Below, in pieces: positions 31,423 to 43,688 of a stretch of 64,000 nucleotides of DNA. The number at the start of each line of letters is the position of its first letter. Position 1 is the first letter of the stretch. The notes below the pieces were generated by a model. The model searched no databases and was not told where the DNA came from. It saw only the letters and a list, made by a program, of their open reading frames with translations. The stretch covers positions 4,526,001 through 4,590,000 of the forward strand of contig NZ_CP009451.1 of assembly GCF_000757825.1 (NCBI RefSeq), read 5' to 3'. Origin of the DNA: Cedecea neteri. GTDB lineage: Bacteria; Pseudomonadota; Gammaproteobacteria; Enterobacterales; Enterobacteriaceae. The position numbers and the translations under genes are program-made.

Positions 31423-31440
31423 AATGAATAACCATTCATC
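31423..31440. promoter_or_regulatory. ArgR-type operator (ARG box) between argS and yecM
   Basis: The site has TGAAT-AACC-ATTCA, an exact match to the conserved arms of the ARG box TGAAT-N4-ATTCA. A degraded second box (GCAAT-TATT-ATTAA, 31403-31416) is centred 22 bp away, near the 21-bp spacing of tandem ARG boxes. ArgR control of argS is inferred, not something I know for E. coli. Confidence 0.55.
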
Positions 31441-31520
31441 TTATTTTGGCCCCGGCGGGGAGTTGGCTCGCCCCCAGGAACAGGGTAGATTACGCGCTTT
31501 CTGAAAAAGAGGATGGCGGC

Positions 31521-32087
31521 ATGGCAAACTGGCAGGCGGTAGATGAACTGCATGATATTTCGGCAGATCTGCCGAGATTTACGAAAGCGTTAACAGAACT
31601 TGCCACCCGGCTCGGGCTGGATATTGTGCCGCTTGATGCCGATCACATTTCTTTGCGCTGCCATCAGAACGCGACCGCCGACCGCTGGCGTGCGGGGCTG
31701 GAAAAATGCGGCACCTTACTGAGTGAAAATGTGATTAACGGTCGCCCGATTTGCTTATTCAAGCTGGATGAGCCGGTGTGCGTAGAACACTGGCGGTTTA
31801 CGGTGGTGGAGCTGCCCTGGCCGGGCGAGAAGCGTTACCCGCACGAAGGCTGGGAGCATATTGAAATTGTGCTGCCGGGCGAGCCGGAAACGCTCAACGC
31901 ACGGGCGCTGGATTTGTTGTCCGACGCCGGGCTGCGTGAAACGGGGATTTCGGTGAAAACCAGCTCGCCCAAAGGTGAACGCGAAAGGTTGCCTAACCCA
32001 ACGCTTGCGGTCACCGACGGTAAAGTCACTATTAAATTCCACCCCTGGAGCATCGAGCAGATCGTCGCCAGCGAACGGGCCGACTGA
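31521..32087 (+). CDS. yecM: VOC-superfamily metalloprotein YecM
   Basis: The protein is 188 aa, nearly identical to E. coli YecM (ADHISLRCHQNATA, INGRPICLFKL, WPGEKRYPHEGWEHIEIVLPG). The fold is a vicinal-oxygen-chelate type with possible metal ligands His/Glu in HEGWEHIEIV; no reaction is established. The ATG at 31521 has GAGGATGG before it; the longer upstream frame adds 25 residues with no support. Divergent from argS. Confidence 0.92.
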   Translation: MANWQAVDELHDISADLPRFTKALTELATRLGLDIVPLDADHISLRCHQNATADRWRAGLEKCGTLLSENVINGRPICLFKLDEPVCVEHWRFTVVELPWPGEKRYPHEGWEHIEIVLPGEPETLNARALDLLSDAGLRETGISVKTSSPKGERERLPNPTLAVTDGKVTIKFHPWSIEQIVASERAD

Positions 32088-32310
32088 TTAACATTGCTTC
32101 ACCGCGTTTGCAGGCGGCGGATCGCTTCATCAGGCAGCGCCGCCGTACCGCCAAAATTTATTCCATTTCGCGCTGTCGCTGTGACGTCCGTCGATCCCTT
32201 CATCAAAATTGGATGTCATAGTACGCTACCTTTTTGTGAACCTGTTTTCAGATGTTCATCGAGGTACAGGGACACAACCGGCGAACTGCAGGTTTTTTTA
32301 GGAGTAATCA

Positions 32311-33060
32311 ATGGCTTTGCTTGAAATATGCTGTTATGGAATAGATTGTGCTGTCACTGCAGAACAAGCCGGCGCGGACAGAATTGAACTCTGCTCTGCG
32401 CCTAAAGAAGGAGGGCTGACGCCTTCCGCCGGCGTGCTTCGGCAGGTCAGACAAAAGGTGTCGATTCCCGTGCACCCGATTATTCGTCCGCGCGGCGGTG
32501 ATTTTTGCTACACCGACGGTGAATTTGCCACCATGCTGGAAGATATCGCCTTCGTGCGCGAACTAGGCTTTCCGGGGCTGGTGATCGGGATGCTTGATGA
32601 GGACGGCAATATCGATCTGCCGCGAATGGAGCAGGTGATGCAGGCCGCCGAAGGGATGGCCGTGACGTTCCACCGCGCTTTTGATATGTGTCATCATCCG
32701 CTGCAGGCGTTCGAACAGCTGGCGGCGCTGGGCGTGGCGAGAATACTGACTTCCGGGCAGCAGCAAACGGCTGAAACGGGAATCTCACTTCTTCGGGAAC
32801 TAAAACAGCATTCCCGTGCTCCAATCATTATGGCTGGCGCAGGCGTGCGTCTGAGCAACGTAAGCAAGTTTGTTGCAAACGGCATTGAAGAGCTTCACAG
32901 CTCCGCCGGGCGCTCGGTTCCTTCGCCGATGCGCTATCGCAAAGCAGGCGTGTCCATGAGCGCCGATGCCGAAGCCGATGAGTTTAATCGCTACTGCGTG
33001 GATGCAGACGTAGTGGCGGCAATGAAAAACGCGCTGTCGGTGACGAGCCCGTCGCGCTGA
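32311..33060 (+). CDS. cutC: CutC family protein
   Basis: This 249-residue TIM-barrel protein is like E. coli CutC ([27 protein letters not shown] start, [20 protein letters not shown]). CutC was named for copper tolerance, but in E. coli that phenotype was traced to loss of the MicL sRNA encoded in its 3' region. Its own biochemical role is unsettled. AGGAG lies upstream. The yecM-cutC gap is 223 bp and I see nothing definite in it. Confidence 0.93.
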   Translation: MALLEICCYGIDCAVTAEQAGADRIELCSAPKEGGLTPSAGVLRQVRQKVSIPVHPIIRPRGGDFCYTDGEFATMLEDIAFVRELGFPGLVIGMLDEDGNIDLPRMEQVMQAAEGMAVTFHRAFDMCHHPLQAFEQLAALGVARILTSGQQQTAETGISLLRELKQHSRAPIIMAGAGVRLSNVSKFVANGIEELHSSAGRSVPSPMRYRKAGVSMSADAEADEFNRYCVDADVVAAMKNALSVTSPSR

Positions 33061-33138
33061 AAAGATTTTTACCGCGCATCATGTCGCCCAATATGATGCT
33101 TGCTCGTACCAGGCCCCGGCGGATTGCTGGGGCTTTTT
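33059..33138 (+). ncRNA. micL: MicL-like sRNA from the cutC 3' region (processed form)
   Basis: E. coli MicL starts from a sigmaE promoter inside cutC as a transcript of about 308 nt and is cut to about 80 nt; it represses lpp. Here a sigmaE-like GGAACT (32796-32801) with TCCAA 18 bp on lies in cutC, and the terminator ends about 308 nt after the predicted start at 32831. The last 80 nt are listed. The evidence is position, size, promoter-like element and terminator; I did not test pairing to lpp. Confidence 0.5.
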
Positions 33139-33140
33139 TT
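33113..33140 (+). terminator. Intrinsic terminator after cutC
   Basis: GCCCCGGC (33113-33120) pairs with GCTGGGGC (33126-33133, one G-T pair), followed by seven T. Confidence 0.85.
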
Positions 33141-33284
33141 ATTTTGTAACCGGGGAAGCGTTGTGTAACTGGTTCTGCACTATTTGCACACATTGTTTAA
33201 CATCGTTTGCCAGTCACTTACGTTACAAAACACCCCATTGTGAATAATCCTCTCCGACAACTATCAATGTTAGAGGGAATTAAA

Positions 33285-33563
33285 ATGAAAAAAATAACTG
33301 CAACTGTAATCCTGGCTCTGTCATCCGTCTTTGCTTCTGCCGCTTTTGCTGCACCACTGCCTCAGGTGCTTAACGGCAGCGCGGTGGGTGAGGAGCAAAT
33401 TGGCGTAGTGTCCATTCGCGGCGTGTCAGGCAGCACCGATGACGCCATCAACCAGCTTCAGGTAAAAGCCGAGAAAATTGGCGGCAGCAAAATTAACATT
33501 ACCGGCCTTGGCACACCGGGTGACTCCAGCCTGTGGAGCGGTACCGCGCAGGTTTATCGCTAA
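33285..33563 (+). CDS. Small exported DUF1471 (YdgH/BhsA/McbA-like) protein
   Basis: This periplasmic protein of 92 aa has a signal peptide (MKKITATVILALSSVFASAAFA, cut before APLP) and one DUF1471 domain ending WSGTAQVYR, with the GSKINITGL strand typical of the family. Paralogues such as BhsA, YhcN and YdgH respond to stress or affect biofilm, but this copy's function is unknown. The ATG at 33285 follows GAGGGA; a longer frame from 33207 would precede the ribosome site. It has its own terminator and is a single-gene unit. Confidence 0.85.
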   Translation: MKKITATVILALSSVFASAAFAAPLPQVLNGSAVGEEQIGVVSIRGVSGSTDDAINQLQVKAEKIGGSKINITGLGTPGDSSLWSGTAQVYR

Positions 33564-33577
33564 GCGATAGCGAAGAT

Positions 33578-33607
33578 AAAAAACCCGGCACTCGCGCCGG
33601 GTTTTTT
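33578..33607. terminator. Bidirectional terminator between the DUF1471 gene and cmoB
   Basis: AAAAAACCCGGC (33578-33589) pairs with GCCGGGTTTTTT (33596-33607). It serves both convergent genes. Confidence 0.92.
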
Positions 33608-33616
33608 ATTGGAGGA

Positions 33617-35367
<1,751 letters not shown>

Positions 35368-35763
35368 TTAATGGAGCGAGAAAACCAACTCCCACGGCAT
35401 ATACCATAAGTTAGCCAGCACCATCAGCAGCAGCGTACACCAGGTAGCGCCCATGCCGGAACGACGCCAGCGGATCAGTCGGTGATGGTATCCGTAGTAG
35501 TGCAGCAGGCGTCCGGCCAGCAGCATAAGACCGCAAATATGCACCATCCAGGTTTCGGCGCCGTCCATCTCCATCAGTAATAAAAGCAGGAGGGCGATAG
35601 GAATATATTCGACGGCATTGCCGTGAATACGTATCGCACTTTGGAGTTCGCTAAAGCCGCCGTCGCCGTAGGAAACGCGGTACTGCATACGCAGGCGAAC
35701 GACGTCGAATGAAAACTTAATTAACAGCAGAGCAGCCAGCACCGCATAAAGCGCGCTTACCAT
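35368..35763 (-). CDS. yecN: MAPEG-family membrane protein YecN
   Basis: The protein of 131 aa has four hydrophobic segments and the MAPEG-family motif region RIHGNAVEYIPIALLLLLLME. The family includes eicosanoid and glutathione-metabolising proteins in eukaryotes, but the bacterial role is not known. GGAG precedes the ATG. It sits 39 bp upstream of cmoA in the same direction. Confidence 0.9.
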   Translation of the reverse strand: MVSALYAVLAALLLIKFSFDVVRLRMQYRVSYGDGGFSELQSAIRIHGNAVEYIPIALLLLLLMEMDGAETWMVHICGLMLLAGRLLHYYGYHHRLIRWRRSGMGATWCTLLLMVLANLWYMPWELVFSLH

Positions 35764-35833
35764 ATGAACTCCATGTCGAAACAGTTACGGCTCACGCTAT
35801 GATAGCTCGCAACCGGAGTGCTGTCGCTAGTGG

Positions 35834-36652
35834 TCAGAAAAGTGTGGCCTGCTGAGGGATTGCTGGCGCGGGGCCTAATTCAGGGAATGCCTGCTGCAGC
35901 GCGGGCCATAGCGTATGGACCAGCTCTGGCGCCTGGGCAATGTCCGGCGTATGAAGAAACAGATAGGGCGTGGTTTTCGTTGCCCATTCAGGCAGTTTTT
36001 TTAACCAGACGTCGAACAGCGCGGCGTTTTGCGCCATGTTATCGCTGCCGATAAAGCGCACCAGCGGGTTTGAAGCGGTCACGATGGCATGCACCGGGAC
36101 TTTAGGCTTTTTACGCTGGGCCTCCCGCACCGCTTCGTTATGCGGCACGGCGCTATGAATAGGGCGGCTATCAAGAATAGCGCGGTTTACCTGACGTTCG
36201 TGCAGCCCGCGATTCAGCGCCTGCTCATCTGCCCCTTTGTTGAAAAAGGCCGGATGGCGCACTTCAACGCCATAGGTAAACCCGGTGGGTAAAGAGTCCA
36301 GAAAATGCCACAAAGCGGGAAGGTCGCCTGGCCCAAACGCTGCCGGTAGCTGAAGCCAGTATTGCCCGATGCGGCCAGCCAGCGGCGACATGCGGTCAAA
36401 AAACTCGGCGGTAAGATCGCCGCAGTTTCGCAGGGCAGCGTTATGGGAAATGGTGGCGGGAAATTTAAAACAGAAGCGAAAACTGTCGCCTGTCATCTCC
36501 CGCCAGCGCTGTACGGTTTCTGCTTTTGGCAGCGCGTACAGCGTGGTATTGCCTTCCACACAGTTAAAATGGCGGGCGTAATCTTCAAGCGAAGTGATGC
36601 CGAGCCGGTTCCATTTGGGGTGCTGCCATTGTGGAAGGCCTAGGTAAATCAT
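35834..36652 (-). CDS. yecE: DUF72 family protein YecE
   Basis: The protein of 272 aa starts [18 protein letters not shown] and has the DUF72 TIM-barrel features [19 protein letters not shown] and [10 protein letters not shown]. No function is established. It overlaps yecD by four bases, so they are co-translated. A cytoplasmic location is expected, since there is no signal. Confidence 0.92.
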   Translation of the reverse strand: MIYLGLPQWQHPKWNRLGITSLEDYARHFNCVEGNTTLYALPKAETVQRWREMTGDSFRFCFKFPATISHNAALRNCGDLTAEFFDRMSPLAGRIGQYWLQLPAAFGPGDLPALWHFLDSLPTGFTYGVEVRHPAFFNKGADEQALNRGLHERQVNRAILDSRPIHSAVPHNEAVREAQRKKPKVPVHAIVTASNPLVRFIGSDNMAQNAALFDVWLKKLPEWATKTTPYLFLHTPDIAQAPELVHTLWPALQQAFPELGPAPAIPQQATLF

Positions 36653-37215
36653 AGCGAGGCGATTATCTCATCGGTGCTGCGGACGCGGGCGATGCGCGGG
36701 AAGATAAACTTCAGGCTATGGTTATGCTGCTCGGCGGAGGACGCGCTGCAGGCGTCCTCCGCCAGAACCAGTGAGAAGCCCATTTCCCAGGCGTTGCGTG
36801 CGGTAGATTCGACGCCAATGTTGGTTGAAATACCGCACAGGACAATGGTGTCGATGCCGCGACGGCGCAGCTGTAACTCCAGATCGGTGCCGTAAAACGC
36901 GCCCCACTGGCGTTTAGTGACTTCGATGTCGCTGTCCTGTTTACCCAGCGCTGTAGGGTAGTTCCACCAGTTTTCTGGCAGGGCATGGCCCGGAGGTGCC
37001 GCATCAACCGGCTGTTTCAGGGCTTCGGCGTAGTCGGCTGACCAGCCTACTCGCACCATCACTACCGGTGAACCGTTGGCCCGGAATTTCTCCGCCAGGC
37101 GTGCTGCGCGTGCCACGACGTCATTGGCGCCGTGCGGACCGCCGGCAAACGGCAGAATGCCGTCCTGCAGGTCAATCACCACCAGGGCAGTACGAGATGC
37201 GTTGAGTTCTGTCAT
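36649..37215 (-). CDS. yecD: Isochorismatase-like cysteine hydrolase YecD
   Basis: This 188-residue member of the isochorismatase-like hydrolases has the catalytic Asp in [11 protein letters not shown] and the nucleophile Cys in [17 protein letters not shown]. The substrate is unknown. The ATG at 37215 gives the E. coli YecD length and has GGAG 5 bases before it; a longer frame adds 11 residues. It begins the yecD-yecE-yecN-cmoAB run and is divergent from aspS. Confidence 0.92.
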   Translation of the reverse strand: MTELNASRTALVVIDLQDGILPFAGGPHGANDVVARAARLAEKFRANGSPVVMVRVGWSADYAEALKQPVDAAPPGHALPENWWNYPTALGKQDSDIEVTKRQWGAFYGTDLELQLRRRGIDTIVLCGISTNIGVESTARNAWEMGFSLVLAEDACSASSAEQHNHSLKFIFPRIARVRSTDEIIASL

Positions 37216-37482
37216 TGTGACTCCGGTAAAATGGGGGTTAAGGGTCAATACCTTACGCTGGAAGCCAGGTTGCTGAGTTTACAAATTTTGTTAATTTTTG
37301 TGAGAATCTGCAATACCGGCGCTGCGATTCGCGCCAGTCGGCGGTTTCGGGGTTATCGCCAGCCATTATTTCCAGTATAATAGCCCCCTTTTTTCATCCA
37401 GTTGTGACAGTCGAAATAGCTGCCACCAAAGCGCCTGCCGTCGCAGGTGGCGGGTCGCGTGCAGCTGATTAAGGGATATCTC

Positions 37483-39255
37483 ATGCGTACAGTATATTGC
37501 GGGCAGCTCAATCAATCCCATGTGGGACAGCAAGTAACGCTTAGTGGGTGGGTCAATCGTCGCCGTGACCTCGGTAGCCTTATCTTTATTGATATGCGCG
37601 ATCGTGAAGGCGTCGTGCAGGTGTTTTTCGACCCTGACCGTCAGGAAGCGTTCCAGCTCGCCTCTGAACTGCGTAATGAGTTCTGTATTCAGATTGTGGG
37701 CACCGTGCGTGCTCGCGACGAGCGCAACGTGAACAAAGATATGGCCACCGGTGAAGTAGAAGTGTTCGCCACCGAACTGACCATCATTAACCGCTCCGAC
37801 GTGCTGCCGCTGGACTCCAATCACGTTAATACCGAAGAAGCGCGCCTGAAGTATCGCTACCTGGATCTTCGTCGCCCGGAAATGGCCCAGCGCCTGAAAA
37901 CCCGCGCTAAAGTGACGAGCTTTGTCCGTCGCTTTATGGACGACCACGGTTTCCTTGACATTGAAACCCCGATGCTGACCAAAGCCACGCCTGAAGGCGC
38001 ACGTGACTATCTGGTGCCTTCCCGCGTACACAAAGGCAAATTCTACGCGCTGCCTCAGTCTCCTCAGCTGTTCAAACAATTGCTGATGATGTCCGGCTTT
38101 GACCGCTACTATCAGATTGTTAAATGCTTCCGCGACGAAGACCTGCGCGCTGACCGTCAGCCAGAATTTACCCAGATCGACGTAGAAACTTCCTTCATGA
38201 CCGCGCCGCAGGTGCGTGAAGTGATGGAAGACCTGGTGCGTAAACTGTGGATCGACATCATTAACGTTGACCTGGGCGACTTCCCGGTGATGACCTTCGC
38301 CGAAGCCGAGCGTCGCTACGGTTCCGATAAACCAGACCTGCGTAACCCGCTGGAGCTGGTGGACGTGGCCGATCTGGTGAAAGACGTGGAGTTTAAGGTC
38401 TTCTCCGGCCCGGCAAACGACGCGAAAGGCCGCGTTGCCGCGCTGCGTGTGCCGGGTGGCGCACAGATCAGCCGTAAACAGATTGACGACTACGGCAAGT
38501 TCATTGAAATTTACGGCGCTCGCGGCCTGGCGTACATCAAGGTTAACGAGCGTGCGAAAGGCATCGAAGGAATCACCAGCCCGGTGGCGAAATTCCTGAA
38601 CGCGGACATCGTGGAAGGTATCCTGGCGCGCACCGGTGCGGCCGATGGCGACATGATCTTCTTCGGCGCGGACAGCAAGAAAGTCGTTGCCGATGCGCTG
38701 GGCGCACTGCGTCTGAAAATCGGTAAAGACCTGCAGATTACCGATGAGAAAAAATGGGCGCCGCTGTGGGTGGTTGACTTCCCAATGTTTGAAGATAACG
38801 GTGAAGGCGGCCTGACCGCGATGCACCACCCGTTCACCGCGCCGAAAGACATGACGCCGGAAGAACTGGCGGCGCAGCCGGAAACCGCGATTGCCAACGC
38901 CTACGATATGGTTATCAACGGCTACGAAGTGGGCGGCGGTTCCGTGCGTATTCACCGTAGCCAGATGCAGCAGACCGTGTTCGGCATTCTGGGCATTAAC
39001 GAGCAGGAACAGCGCGAGAAGTTCGGCTTCCTGCTGGACGCGCTGAAGTACGGTACGCCGCCGCACGCAGGCCTGGCGTTTGGTCTGGATCGCCTGACCA
39101 TGCTGCTGACCGGTACCGACAACATCCGTGACGTTATCGCCTTCCCGAAAACCACGGCTGCAGCCTGCCTGATGACCGAAGCACCAAGCTTCGCCAACCC
39201 GGCCTCGCTTGCCGAGCTGGGCATTGAAGTCATCAAAAAGGCTGAGAAGAACTGA
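37483..39255 (+). CDS. aspS: Aspartyl-tRNA synthetase
   Basis: AspS charges tRNA-Asp. The 590-residue class II synthetase has an N-terminal OB-fold anticodon domain ([24 protein letters not shown]), class II motif 2 ([17 protein letters not shown]), a GAD insertion domain and motif 3 ([12 protein letters not shown]), all typical of bacterial AspRS. The ATG at 37483 gives [10 protein letters not shown]; a longer frame adds 12 residues with no support. Its stop overlaps the nudB start by one base. Confidence 0.97.
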   Translation: MRTVYCGQLNQSHVGQQVTLSGWVNRRRDLGSLIFIDMRDREGVVQVFFDPDRQEAFQLASELRNEFCIQIVGTVRARDERNVNKDMATGEVEVFATELTIINRSDVLPLDSNHVNTEEARLKYRYLDLRRPEMAQRLKTRAKVTSFVRRFMDDHGFLDIETPMLTKATPEGARDYLVPSRVHKGKFYALPQSPQLFKQLLMMSGFDRYYQIVKCFRDEDLRADRQPEFTQIDVETSFMTAPQVREVMEDLVRKLWIDIINVDLGDFPVMTFAEAERRYGSDKPDLRNPLELVDVADLVKDVEFKVFSGPANDAKGRVAALRVPGGAQISRKQIDDYGKFIEIYGARGLAYIKVNERAKGIEGITSPVAKFLNADIVEGILARTGAADGDMIFFGADSKKVVADALGALRLKIGKDLQITDEKKWAPLWVVDFPMFEDNGEGGLTAMHHPFTAPKDMTPEELAAQPETAIANAYDMVINGYEVGGGSVRIHRSQMQQTVFGILGINEQEQREKFGFLLDALKYGTPPHAGLAFGLDRLTMLLTGTDNIRDVIAFPKTTAAACLMTEAPSFANPASLAELGIEVIKKAEKN

Positions 39256-39698
39256 TGCCCTTTAAGCGTCCCGTTTCCGTTCTGGTGGTTATTTTCGCGC
39301 AGGATACTCAACGGGTGCTGATGTTACAGCGGCGCGACGATCCTGATTTCTGGCAGTCGGTTACCGGCAGCCTGGAGGAGGGGGAAAGCGCGCTGCATGC
39401 CGCACAGCGTGAAGTAAAGGAAGAGGTCGCTATCGACGTGGTCAGTGAGCCGCTGCCGCTAGTTGACTGCCAGCGCTGCGTGGAGTTTGAGATATTTACT
39501 CATTTGCGTCATCGCTATGCGCCGGGGATTACGCGTAATACGGAATCGTGGTTCTGTCTTGCGCTGCCTCATGAACGCCAGATTACTATTACGGAACATC
39601 TGGCCTGGAAATGGGTGCCCGCCGAAGAGGCGGCCCTGATGACCAAGTCATGGAGTAACCGGCAGGCGATTGAAGAGTTTGTAATTGATGCCGCCTGA
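39255..39698 (+). CDS. nudB: Dihydroneopterin triphosphate diphosphatase NudB
   Basis: NudB removes pyrophosphate from dihydroneopterin triphosphate in folate synthesis. The 147-residue protein has a full Nudix box, [20 protein letters not shown], fitting GX5EX7REUXEE. It overlaps aspS by one base, the same order as in E. coli. Confidence 0.95.
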   Translation: MPFKRPVSVLVVIFAQDTQRVLMLQRRDDPDFWQSVTGSLEEGESALHAAQREVKEEVAIDVVSEPLPLVDCQRCVEFEIFTHLRHRYAPGITRNTESWFCLALPHERQITITEHLAWKWVPAEEAALMTKSWSNRQAIEEFVIDAA

Positions 39699-39721
39699 TA
39701 CAGGCGCTTTTGGAGATTGTT

Positions 39722-40462
39722 ATGGCAGGTCATAGTAAGTGGGCCAACACGAAACACCGCAAAGCGGCACAGGATGCCAAGCGCGGTAAGATTTTCACCA
39801 AAATTATTCGCGAGCTGGTGACGGCTGCCCGTCTGGGCGGCGGTGACGCTGGGTCTAACCCGCGTCTGCGCGCGGCTATCGATAAAGCGCTGTCTAACAA
39901 CATGACGCGCGACACCCTGAACCGTGCCATTGCACGCGGCGTGGGTGGCGATGATGACGCGAACATGGAAACCATCATTTATGAAGGTTACGGTCCTGGC
40001 GGGTCAGCCGTCATGGTTGAATGCCTGAGCGACAACCGCAACCGTACCGTTGCTGAAGTGCGCCACGCGTTCAACAAATGCGGCGGTAACCTGGGCACCG
40101 ACGGCTCCGTCGCCTATCTGTTCAGCAAGAAAGGCATTATCTCCTTCGAAGCGGGCGATGAAGACCAGATCATGGAAGCGGCGCTGGAAGCCGGTGCTGA
40201 AGACGTTGTGACCTTCGACGACGGCGCAATTGACGTTTACACCGCGTGGGAAGAAATGGGCGCCGTGAGAGATGCTCTGGAAGCGGCCGGCCTGAAGGCT
40301 GACAACGCAGAAGTCTCTATGATCCCTTCGACCAAAGCAGACATGGATGCGGATACCGCGCCTAAGCTGATGCGCCTGATCGACATGCTGGAAGACTGCG
40401 ACGACGTGCAGGAGGTTTACCACAATGGTGAGATCTCCGACGAGGTGGCGGCTCTCCTTTAA
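39722..40462 (+). CDS. yebC: YebC/PmpR family regulatory protein
   Basis: This 246-residue protein matches the E. coli length, starting [20 protein letters not shown] and ending [20 protein letters not shown]. Family members act as DNA-binding regulators, and recent work ties YebC-type proteins to translation of difficult (polyproline) sequences; the role here is inferred. The ATG at 39722 was chosen over one 12 bases upstream. An ERIC element begins directly after the stop. Confidence 0.95.
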   Translation: MAGHSKWANTKHRKAAQDAKRGKIFTKIIRELVTAARLGGGDAGSNPRLRAAIDKALSNNMTRDTLNRAIARGVGGDDDANMETIIYEGYGPGGSAVMVECLSDNRNRTVAEVRHAFNKCGGNLGTDGSVAYLFSKKGIISFEAGDEDQIMEAALEAGAEDVVTFDDGAIDVYTAWEEMGAVRDALEAAGLKADNAEVSMIPSTKADMDADTAPKLMRLIDMLEDCDDVQEVYHNGEISDEVAALL

Positions 40463-40586
40463 TACCCGTCATTTTTCAGCCCACAGATGCGTTGGCTCTC
40501 CTCGCTTACCCCAGACACGTAGTTTATCTACGCTCCTGGGGATGCGCTGCGTCGCCGCCTTTCTGTGAGCTGAAATCTTTAGGGTA
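40463..40586. repeat. ERIC (IRU) intergenic repeat
   Basis: The 124-bp interval between yebC and ruvC matches the ERIC consensus: it starts TACCCGTCATTTTTCA, ends TTTAGGGTA, and has the central inverted repeat around GCTCCTGGGGAT. The ends TACCC and GGGTA are complementary. ERIC elements are enterobacterial repeats found in transcribed intergenic regions. Confidence 0.85.
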
Positions 40587-40612
40587 TCGTCTCTACCTGA
40601 TTGAGAGGTTTA

Positions 40613-41134
40613 ATGGCGATTATTCTCGGCATCGACCCAGGGTCACGCGTGACCGGTTATGGCGTTATTCGCCAGACCGGACGGCAGCTAACCTATCTTG
40701 GCAGCGGCTGTATCCGAACGCAGGTCGCCGACTTGCCCTCGCGCCTGAAGCTTATCTACGCGGGGGTGAGCGAAATCATTACCCAGTTCCAGCCCGAGTA
40801 TTTTGCCATTGAGCAGGTATTTATGGCGAAAAACGCGGACTCCGCACTCAAGCTGGGCCAGGCGCGCGGGGCGGCGATTGTTGCCGCGGTGAACGCTGAC
40901 CTGCCGGTATTTGAGTACGCGGCGCGTCAGGTAAAGCAAACCGTGGTGGGTATTGGCAGCGCGGAGAAAAGCCAGGTGCAGCACATGGTGCGCACGCTGC
41001 TTAAGCTCCCGGCCAACCCGCAGGCGGATGCGGCGGATGCACTGGCCATCGCCATTACGCACTGCCACGTCACGCAAAACGCGGCCCAGATGAGCGAATC
41101 GCGGCTCAATCTGGCGCGGGGACGATTAAAATAA
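40613..41134 (+). CDS. ruvC: Holliday junction resolvase RuvC
   Basis: RuvC cuts Holliday junctions bound by RuvAB. The 173-residue RNase H-fold protein has the catalytic acids in [13 protein letters not shown] (Asp8), FAIEQVFM and the C-terminal DAADALAIA. The ATG at 40613 gives [10 protein letters not shown] and has GAGG before it. It follows the ERIC element and is the last gene of the aspS run. Confidence 0.97.
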   Translation: MAIILGIDPGSRVTGYGVIRQTGRQLTYLGSGCIRTQVADLPSRLKLIYAGVSEIITQFQPEYFAIEQVFMAKNADSALKLGQARGAAIVAAVNADLPVFEYAARQVKQTVVGIGSAEKSQVQHMVRTLLKLPANPQADAADALAIAITHCHVTQNAAQMSESRLNLARGRLK

Positions 41135-41136
41135 TT

Positions 41137-41165
41137 AAGGCTGGATATCTATCCAGCCTTTTTTA
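41137..41165 (+). terminator. Terminator hairpin after ruvC, overlapping a LexA box
   Basis: AAGGCTGGAT (41137-41146) pairs with ATCCAGCCTT (41151-41160), followed by TTTTTA. The stem is built from the LexA operator listed separately. Confidence 0.8.
41141..41156. promoter_or_regulatory. LexA (SOS) box upstream of ruvAB
   Basis: CTG-GATATCTATC-CAG fits the CTG-N10-CAG LexA consensus and is the same sequence as an E. coli ruvAB SOS box as I recall it. ruvAB is an established SOS operon. Confidence 0.85.
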
Positions 41166-41216
41166 TATCATAGGCTGAATTTTTCGCGCATCAACGCTAA
41201 TACGCAGGAGCACAAT

Positions 41217-41828
41217 GTGATAGGTCGACTCAGAGGCATCGTTCTGGAAAAGCAGCCCCCGCTGGTATTGCTGGAAACCAACGGCGTAGGCTACGAGGTT
41301 TATATGCCAATGACCTGCTTCTACGAGCTGCCGGAAATCGGCAAAGAGGCGGTGGTGTTCACTCAATTTGTGGTGCGTGAAGACGCTCAGCTGCTCTACG
41401 GTTTTAACAACAAGCAGGAGCGCACGCTGTTCCGCGAGCTGATTAAAGTCAACGGCGTTGGGCCAAAACTGGCGCTGGCTATTCTTTCAGGCATGTCTGC
41501 CCAGCAGTTTGTTAACGCGGTTGAGCGCGAAGAAATAGGCTCCCTCATCAAGCTGCCGGGCGTGGGTAAGAAAACCGCAGAACGCCTGATTGTTGAGATG
41601 AAAGACCGCTTCAAAGGTATGCATGGCGACCTGTTTACGCCGGCGGCCGATCTCGTGCTGACCTCCCCGGATAACGGGCAGGCGGACGACGCGGAGCAGG
41701 AAGCCGTTGCTGCCCTCGTGTCTCTGGGCTATAAACCACAGGAAGCCAGCCGCATGGTCAGCAAAGTGGGCCGTGCCGGTGCAGACAGTGAAACCCTGAT
41801 CCGCGAAGCGCTGCGCGCGGCGCTATGA
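41217..41828 (+). CDS. ruvA: Holliday junction branch migration protein RuvA
   Basis: RuvA is the tetramer that holds the four-way junction and loads RuvB. The 203-residue protein (E. coli length) has the OB domain [15 protein letters not shown], the helix-hairpin-helix [20 protein letters not shown] and the C-terminal RuvB-binding domain ([13 protein letters not shown]). The start is GTG, as in E. coli, with CAGGAG before it. Confidence 0.97.
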   Translation: MIGRLRGIVLEKQPPLVLLETNGVGYEVYMPMTCFYELPEIGKEAVVFTQFVVREDAQLLYGFNNKQERTLFRELIKVNGVGPKLALAILSGMSAQQFVNAVEREEIGSLIKLPGVGKKTAERLIVEMKDRFKGMHGDLFTPAADLVLTSPDNGQADDAEQEAVAALVSLGYKPQEASRMVSKVGRAGADSETLIREALRAAL

Positions 41829-41833
41829 GGTAG

Positions 41834-42847
<1,014 letters not shown>

Positions 42848-42860
42848 ATATTCCGCATTA

Positions 42861-42886
42861 AAAAAGGCGCCTTCGGGCGCCTTTTT
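42861..42886. terminator. Bidirectional terminator between ruvB and znuB
   Basis: AAAAAGGCGCC (42861-42871), TTCG loop, GGCGCCTTTTT (42876-42886). It is symmetric and serves both convergent operons. Confidence 0.92.
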
Positions 42887-42902
42887 CGTATCTACATGAA
42901 GG

Positions 42903-43688
42903 TTAAGCCGGCTGTTTCTTTGCCATGCTGAGGATAAACAGTACCGCAGCAGCCAGCACAACGGACGGGCCCGCAGGGGTATCGTAAAGTGCGGAGAAAG
43001 CGAGCCCACCGGTAACGGCAATCATACCAATCAGGACCGCAAAGCCGGCCATTTGCTCAGGCGTACGCGCAAAACGACGTGCCGTTGCCGCCGGGATAAT
43101 CAGTAGAGAGGTAATGATCAGCGCCCCGACAAACTTCATTGCGACACCGATGGTTAATGCCGTCACCAGCATCAGCAGCATTTTCACGCGCTGCAGATTC
43201 ACGCCGTCGACGTGGGCGAGGTCCGGGCTGATGGTCATCGCTAGCAGACTGCGCCACTGCCAAGCCAGTACGCCAAGCACCACGACTACGCCTGCGGCGA
43301 TGGACACAATGTCCGGCAGCGTGACCGACAGTAAATCGCCAAACAGGTAGGCCATCAGGTCAACGCGCACGTTCGACATCAGGCTGACCACCACCAGACC
43401 GAGCGAGAGGGCACTGTGCGCCATAATGCCGAGCAGAGTATCAATGGCGAGGTGAGGGCGCTTTTCCAGCCATACCAGGCCAACCGCAAGCAGTAAGGTT
43501 ACCGCGATAACGGCATAGAACGGATTAACGTTAAGCAGCAGGCCAAACGCCACGCCCAGCAGCGAAGCATGTGCCAGCGTGTCGCCGAAGTAGGACATAC
43601 GGCGCCAGACCACAAACGAACCCAGTGGCCCCGCCGCACAGGCGAGCAAAATCCCGGCCAGCCAGCCGGGTAACAACAATTCAAGCAT
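42903..43688 (-). CDS. znuB: Zinc ABC transporter permease ZnuB
   Basis: ZnuB is the inner-membrane channel of the high-affinity zinc importer. The 261-residue ABC-3 family protein has about eight hydrophobic helices and starts [20 protein letters not shown]. Its start overlaps the znuC stop by one base (TAATG), so the two are co-translated. Confidence 0.96.
   Translation of the reverse strand: MLELLLPGWLAGILLACAAGPLGSFVVWRRMSYFGDTLAHASLLGVAFGLLLNVNPFYAVIAVTLLLAVGLVWLEKRPHLAIDTLLGIMAHSALSLGLVVVSLMSNVRVDLMAYLFGDLLSVTLPDIVSIAAGVVVVLGVLAWQWRSLLAMTISPDLAHVDGVNLQRVKMLLMLVTALTIGVAMKFVGALIITSLLIIPAATARRFARTPEQMAGFAVLIGMIAVTGGLAFSALYDTPAGPSVVLAAAVLFILSMAKKQPA

Noticed and set aside
37366..39066. 566-codon minus-strand open frame opposite aspS
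   Set aside because: It is the antisense shadow of a GC-rich conserved gene, has no recognisable protein features and no ribosome site.
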